DNA from: Comamonas testosteroni ATCC 11996
Lineage (GTDB): Bacteria; Pseudomonadota; Gammaproteobacteria; Burkholderiales; Burkholderiaceae_C
DNA length: 64,000 nt
Assembly: GCF_000241525.1 (NCBI RefSeq)
Contig: NZ_AHIL01000054.1
Coordinates: 1-64,000, forward strand
Direction: 5' to 3'
The translations under genes were made by a program, and so were the position numbers. The notes below the pieces were generated by a model. It worked only from the letters and a program-made list of their open reading frames with translations, was not told the origin of the DNA and made no database searches. Shown here piece after piece: positions 60,147 through 64,000 of this stretch (positions within the stretch are counted from its first letter, which is position 1; every line of letters begins with the position of its first letter).

Positions 60147-60974
60147 TCAGGCCCCGGTCAGCGCAGCCGGGGCTCCGAGGCGCTGGGACAGCGCACGCGC
60201 CTGGGCCTGCAGCTTGCGGGCCGGCAGACCGGCGGGGTCCAGCGTCAGCGTGACCGAAGGGCCGATGGCGGCAATCGCCAGCACCAATTGGCCGAAGCCG
60301 TCGAACACCGGCACCGCCAGCGCGCTTACGCCTGAGAGCAACTGGTTTTCGACCACGCTCAGGTGGTTGCTGCGAATGGAGTCCAGTTCCTTGGCAAACG
60401 CAGGCTCGTCCAGGCTGTGGCCTTCGGCCTGCAGCAGCGGTGCGATGCGGGCCGGCTCGCCAAAGGCCGCAAAAATCTTGCCCGTGGCGGTATGGCGCAA
60501 GGAGGCCGGGGTGCCGTGGCGCATGGCCACATAGACATGGGTCGGGCCTTCCTCGACGCGGATGATGGTCGGCCCCTGGCCGCTCCACATGGATACCGAT
60601 ACGGTGTAGCCCACCTCTTGCGCCAGAGCGGGCAGCTCGGCAATCGCCATGCGCACGGGATCTGCCTGCTGCAGGCTGATGAGACCCATCTGGATGGCCA
60701 GCGGCCCCAGGCCGTAATGGCCGCTGACGCGATCTTGCTCCATCAGGCCCAGCTTGCAAAAGCTCACCAGATAGGGGTGGGCCTTGGCTGCCGTCATCTC
60801 CGCCTCGCGTGCCAGATCCTTGAGCGCCATGCGCCGGCCCGTGCGCGCCAGCACCTTGAGCAACTGGCCGCCGACTTCCACGCTCTGTATGCCGCGCGGT
60901 GCGCGCGTGGGTTCGTCGTCACTGGATTCAAGCATCAAACGGGCGTCGGTCAAAGAAGAGTTGGCATGAGGCAT
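60147..60974 (-). CDS. IclR-family transcriptional regulator
   Basis: 275 residues: winged helix (EVGGQLLKVLARTGRRMALK, MTAAKAHPYLVSFCKLGLME) and effector domain (PASLRHTATGKIFAAFGEPA, SGVSALAVPVFDGFGQLVLA). It is convergent with the first IclR gene (8 bp between stops) and divergent from the MBL-fold gene, which lies beyond an inverted repeat in a 147-bp spacer. It therefore probably regulates the MBL-MhpA-like genes. Confidence 0.9.
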   Translation of the reverse strand: MPHANSSLTDARLMLESSDDEPTRAPRGIQSVEVGGQLLKVLARTGRRMALKDLAREAEMTAAKAHPYLVSFCKLGLMEQDRVSGHYGLGPLAIQMGLISLQQADPVRMAIAELPALAQEVGYTVSVSMWSGQGPTIIRVEEGPTHVYVAMRHGTPASLRHTATGKIFAAFGEPARIAPLLQAEGHSLDEPAFAKELDSIRSNHLSVVENQLLSGVSALAVPVFDGFGQLVLAIAAIGPSVTLTLDPAGLPARKLQAQARALSQRLGAPAALTGA

Positions 60975-61064
60975 GACGGCATTGTGACGGCGGAAAAGCG
61001 GCTGGAAGCCCTGCAGGGTTTTTCACTATGACAAATCGATTGTGCAATGTTGAATTTATAACTA

Positions 61065-61093
61065 GCATTCAGAAATTCGATAAAGATGAATGC
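61065..61093. promoter_or_regulatory. Inverted repeat GCATTCA-N15-TGAATGC, candidate IclR operator
   Basis: Perfect 7-bp arms at 61065-61071 and 61087-61093, 28 bp before the MBL-fold gene start and in its promoter region. AT-rich surroundings (about 61020-61110) support a promoter here. Confidence 0.55.
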
Positions 61094-61121
61094 ATTTGTT
61101 TAAAACAAAGAGATTGCAACG

Positions 61122-62078
61122 ATGAGCACCAAGACCTTTGCCTCCGCCGCCGACCTTGAAGTCAAGAAGGTGAGCTTCGACAAGCTCTCCGAACATGCCT
61201 ATGCCTACACGGCCGAGGGCGACCCCAACACCGGCATCATCATTGGCGACGACGCCGTGATGGTCATCGACACCCAGGCCACGCCCGTCATGGCCGAGGA
61301 CGTGATCCGCCGCATTCGCGAGGTCACGGACAAGCCCATCAAATACGTCACGCTGTCGCATTACCACGCGGTGCGCGTGCTGGGTGCCTCGGCCTATGGC
61401 GCCGAGCACATCATTGCCAGCCAGGACACCTACGACCTCATCGTCGAGCGCGGCGAGCAGGACAAGGCCAGCGAGATCGGCCGCTTTCCGCGCCTGTTCC
61501 AGAACGTCGAGAGCGTGCCCGAGGGCATGACCTGGCCGACCATGACCTTCACCGGCAAGATGACGCTGTGGCTGGGCAAGCTCGAGGTGCAGATCCTGCA
61601 GCTGGGCCGCGGCCACACCAAAGGCGATACCGTGGTCTGGCTGCCTCAGGAGAAGGTGCTGTTCAGCGGCGATCTGGTCGAGTTCGATGCCACGCCCTAT
61701 GCCGGCGATGCCTACTTCCAGGACTGGCCGCAGACGCTGGATGCGATTGCCGCCCTCAAGCCCGAAAAGCTGGTGCCTGGCCGCGGTGCTGCACTGCAGA
61801 ACGCCGCCGAAGTGCAGGCCGGCCTGGCAGGCACGCGCAACTTCATCAGCGACCTGTGGGCCGAGGTCAAGGCCGGTGCGGATGCCAGGAAGGACCTGCG
61901 CAAGGTCTACGAGGCAGCCTTTGCCAAGCTGCAGCCCAAATACGGCCATTGGGTGATCTTCAACCACTGCATGCCCTTCGACGTGACACGCGCCTACGAC
62001 GAGGCATCGGGCCACGCCGACCCGCGCATCTGGACCGCCGAGCGCGACCGCGAGATGTGGCTGGCGCTGGAAGGCTAG
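61122..62078 (+). CDS. Metallo-beta-lactamase-fold hydrolase with an altered HxH motif
   Basis: 318 residues of the MBL fold. The first metal motif reads TLSHYHAVRVLG (His80, His82) and so lacks the Asp-His of the canonical HxHxDH. Other blocks are LGRGHTKGDTVVW with a His, LFSGDLVEF with the Asp, and a C-terminal NHCMPFD with a His. This altered motif occurs in a distinct MBL subgroup whose substrate I do not know. It is divergent from an IclR regulator and 246 bp upstream of an MhpA-like hydroxylase, so a ring-cleavage or lactone hydrolysis role is plausible. Confidence 0.85.
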   Translation: MSTKTFASAADLEVKKVSFDKLSEHAYAYTAEGDPNTGIIIGDDAVMVIDTQATPVMAEDVIRRIREVTDKPIKYVTLSHYHAVRVLGASAYGAEHIIASQDTYDLIVERGEQDKASEIGRFPRLFQNVESVPEGMTWPTMTFTGKMTLWLGKLEVQILQLGRGHTKGDTVVWLPQEKVLFSGDLVEFDATPYAGDAYFQDWPQTLDAIAALKPEKLVPGRGAALQNAAEVQAGLAGTRNFISDLWAEVKAGADARKDLRKVYEAAFAKLQPKYGHWVIFNHCMPFDVTRAYDEASGHADPRIWTAERDREMWLALEG

Positions 62079-62150
62079 TCGCCTCCTGGGCCGCCCGGCT
62101 GGCAGTCTTTTGCGCTTGGCGCGGCGGTCAACGACAAAGCTATCTAAAAC

Positions 62151-62171
62151 AGGAGCTACTTGCGCTTGATT
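62151..62171. repeat. Short AGCTACTTGCGCTT repeat copy
   Basis: AGGAGCTACTTGCGCTTGAT in the spacer between the MBL and MhpA-like genes, followed by an imperfect inverted AT-rich section (TGCAATGAATTCAA and TTGAATTCATTG). The inverted pair ATGAATTCAA / TTGAATTCAT spans 62176-62207. Confidence 0.5.
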
Positions 62172-62324
62172 TGCAATGAATTCAAATTGAAAAGATATTG
62201 AATTCATTGCTTTACAAGCGGTAGCAGCTATCAAAAAGACAGAGTTTGAATCCGGTCGCCAAGAGCCGGAGGGGCGTTTATTGCCCCAAGAAACAGATCC
62301 ACGCTTTTCAGGGTTTGCGCACCG

Positions 62325-64000
62325 ATGAACGCCATGTCCACCACCGCCATTTCTCTTGACGCACTGCGCGGCAGCGCCGCCGACATTCAGTCCATCCAGA
62401 TTCCCTATCGACGTCACGCGGACCAGGATGCCGATGCGCCAGCTCGCCACCCCGTGGTCGTCGTCGGCGCCGGGCCCGTGGGCCTGTCTCTGGCCATCGA
62501 TCTGGCGCAGCGCGGCCAGCCGGTGGTGGTGCTCGATAACGACTGCAAGCTGTCCACAGGCTCGCGCGCCATCTGCTTTTCCAAGCGCACGCTGGAGATC
62601 TGGGACCGCCTGGGCGTGGGCCAGCCCATGGTGGACAAGGGCGTGTCCTGGAATCTGGGCAAGGTGTTTGCCAGGGATCAGTCGCTCTACCAGTTCGACC
62701 TGCTGCCCGAGGCCGGCCACGAGCGCCCGGCCTTCATCAATCTGCAGCAGTACTACGCCGAAGCCTATCTGGTCGAGCGCGCCCTGCAGCTGCCGCTGAT
62801 CGACCTGCGCTGGCACAACAAGGTCACGGCGCTGGCGCCACGCGACGATGGGGCGGAGCTGACAGTGGAAACGCCCGAGGGCGAGTACCGGATCGATGCC
62901 CAGTGGGTGCTGGCCTGCGACGGATCGCGCTCTCCCTTGCGCGGCCTGATGGGCCAGGAAAGCCATGGCCGCATCTTCCGCGACCGGTTTCTGATTGCCG
63001 ATGTGAAGATGCATGCGGATTTCCCGACCGAGCGCTGGTTCTGGTTCGATCCGCCGTTTCATCCAGGCCAGAGCGTGCTGCTGCATCGCCAGCCCGACGA
63101 TGTCTGGCGCATCGACTTCCAGCTGGGCTGGGAGGCCGATCCCGAGGAGGAGAAAAAGCCCGAGAACATCCTGCCGCGCATCCGCGCATTGCTGGGCAAG
63201 GACGCGGATTTCGAGCTCGAATGGGCCAGCGTCTACACCTTTGCCTGCCTGCGCATGGACCGCTTCGTCCACGGCCGCGTGGTCTTTGCGGGCGACAGCG
63301 CGCATGGCGTCTCGCCCTTCGGCGCACGCGGCGCCAACAGTGGCGTGCAGGATGCCGAGAACCTGGCCTGGAAGCTCGACCGCGTGCTGCGCGGCCAGGC
63401 CGATGCTGCGCTGATCGCGACCTACGGCACCGAGCGCGAGTACGCGGCCGACGAGAACATCCGCAACTCCACACGCGCCACCGACTTCATCACGCCCAAG
63501 AGCGAGATCAGCCGCCTGTTTCGCGATGCGGCGCTGGAGCTGGCGCGCGAGCATGAGTTTGCGCGTCGCATCGTCAACAGCGGGCGGCTGTCGGTGCCGG
63601 CCACGCTGCAGCATTCGCCGCTCAACACGCCGGACAGCGAGGTCTTCGCAGGCTCGCAACTGCCCGGTGCCGTGCTCAGCGACGCGCCCATGCGCCGCCC
63701 CGGCGACAGCCAGACCACATGGCTGCTGCGGGCCCTGGGCCCGGACTTCACGCTGCTGCATTTCGGCTCCACGCCGGCCTGGGCACGCGAGCTTGACGGT
63801 GTGCTCAATCTATCCATAGCCGCCGAGGGCGATGTCTGGACCGCGCAAGCCGATCTGCTGGATGTGCAGGGTCTGGCCGCGCAGCGCCTGGATGCGCGCC
63901 CCGGCACCTGCTATCTGCTGCGCCCCGACCAGCATGTCTGCGCGCGCTGGCGCCGTCCCGACGAGGCTGGCGTGCGTGCTGCGTTGCAAAGAGCCTCCCC
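62325..64000 (+). CDS. FAD-dependent aromatic hydroxylase, MhpA-like (partial, runs off the window)
   Basis: At least 558 residues from the ATG at 62325, with no stop before the window end. The N-terminal Rossmann motif VVVVGAGPVGLSLAIDLAQR (about 44-63), DGSRSPLR, and GRVVFAGDSAHGVSPFGARG with the FAD-ribityl Asp are those of class A flavin monooxygenases; the sequence resembles 3-(3-hydroxyphenyl)propionate hydroxylase (MhpA), which hydroxylates a phenol ring before meta-cleavage. The last part resembles the C-terminal thioredoxin-like domain. Start uncertain between 62325 and 62334. Confidence 0.85.
   Translation, partial: MNAMSTTAISLDALRGSAADIQSIQIPYRRHADQDADAPARHPVVVVGAGPVGLSLAIDLAQRGQPVVVLDNDCKLSTGSRAICFSKRTLEIWDRLGVGQPMVDKGVSWNLGKVFARDQSLYQFDLLPEAGHERPAFINLQQYYAEAYLVERALQLPLIDLRWHNKVTALAPRDDGAELTVETPEGEYRIDAQWVLACDGSRSPLRGLMGQESHGRIFRDRFLIADVKMHADFPTERWFWFDPPFHPGQSVLLHRQPDDVWRIDFQLGWEADPEEEKKPENILPRIRALLGKDADFELEWASVYTFACLRMDRFVHGRVVFAGDSAHGVSPFGARGANSGVQDAENLAWKLDRVLRGQADAALIATYGTEREYAADENIRNSTRATDFITPKSEISRLFRDAALELAREHEFARRIVNSGRLSVPATLQHSPLNTPDSEVFAGSQLPGAVLSDAPMRRPGDSQTTWLLRALGPDFTLLHFGSTPAWARELDGVLNLSIAAEGDVWTAQADLLDVQGLAAQRLDARPGTCYLLRPDQHVCARWRRPDEAGVRAALQRAS

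Noticed and set aside
1-64000. CRISPR arrays, tRNA or rRNA genes, complete insertion sequences or prophage
   Set aside because: No regularly spaced repeat array, cloverleaf-like sequence, transposase or phage structural gene was recognised in any non-coding stretch; a tRNAscan and ISfinder search would be decisive.

Overview
The window is a high-GC bacterial chromosome segment whose gene content points to Comamonadaceae (Betaproteobacteria), most like Comamonas testosteroni or a close relative. The reasons are the Bug-type (TctC) binding proteins, the lptA-lptB-rpoN and urtABCDE/urease gene sets, CYP116-type and MhpA-like oxygenases, and short intergenic repeats I associate with this family. 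No rRNA, tRNA, CRISPR array, phage or intact insertion sequence was seen.

Layout. 0-5 kb: class II glutamine amidotransferase, two tandem 4-OT-family tautomerases, a small CWC-type Cys protein and malate synthase G. 4.7-9 kb: roadblock/LC7 protein, histidine kinase/response regulator pair, LysR regulator, DUF2214 membrane protein. 9-9.4 kb: decayed end of a TonB-dependent siderophore receptor gene. 9.5-16.3 kb: housekeeping block argS, SPOR protein, dsbA, lptA, lptB, rpoN. 16.3-26.1 kb: lpxO, DUF711, csaA, rRNA methylase, PIN protein, FosA-like enzyme, SDR, a guanidine exporter behind a guanidine-II riboswitch, DAHP synthase, GNAT and a 25-residue ORF. 26.1-33 kb (minus strand): urease genes ureA-ureJ-ureB-lysE-ureC-ureE-ureF-ABM-ureG. 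33-36.6 kb: TonB receptor, DUF4198 protein and a RutR-like TetR regulator. 36.7-44.6 kb: an uncharacterised-looking catabolic cluster (ferredoxin, flavodoxin-fold reductase, CodA-like amidohydrolase, RidA, creatininase-family hydrolase, NMT1/THI5-type ABC importer, FAD oxidase). 44.6-51 kb: urea ABC transporter urtABCDE. 51-54 kb: TauD-type dioxygenase, Bug protein, then ureD. 54-64 kb: aromatic or xenobiotic catabolism genes (self-sufficient CYP116-type P450, Bug protein, two IclR regulators, MBL-fold protein, MhpA-like hydroxylase cut by the window edge).

How it works together. The central 26-54 kb looks like one nitrogen-scavenging region. I can read four sigma-54 (-24/-12) promoter matches: in front of ureA, the TonB receptor, the ferredoxin-led cluster and urtA. 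Three of the intergenic regions also contain palindromes resembling NtrC enhancers, one of them between the divergent ureA and TonB promoters. The sigma-54 gene rpoN itself lies at 14.6 kb. I infer that nitrogen limitation switches on urea import, urease, a candidate outer-membrane nickel uptake route (TonB receptor plus DUF4198, plus UreJ) and a N-heterocycle or ureide-like pathway, the last also held by a TetR/RutR-like repressor whose candidate operator covers the predicted transcription start. The urease set is split: ureD sits about 20 kb from ureA, downstream of the urea transporter.
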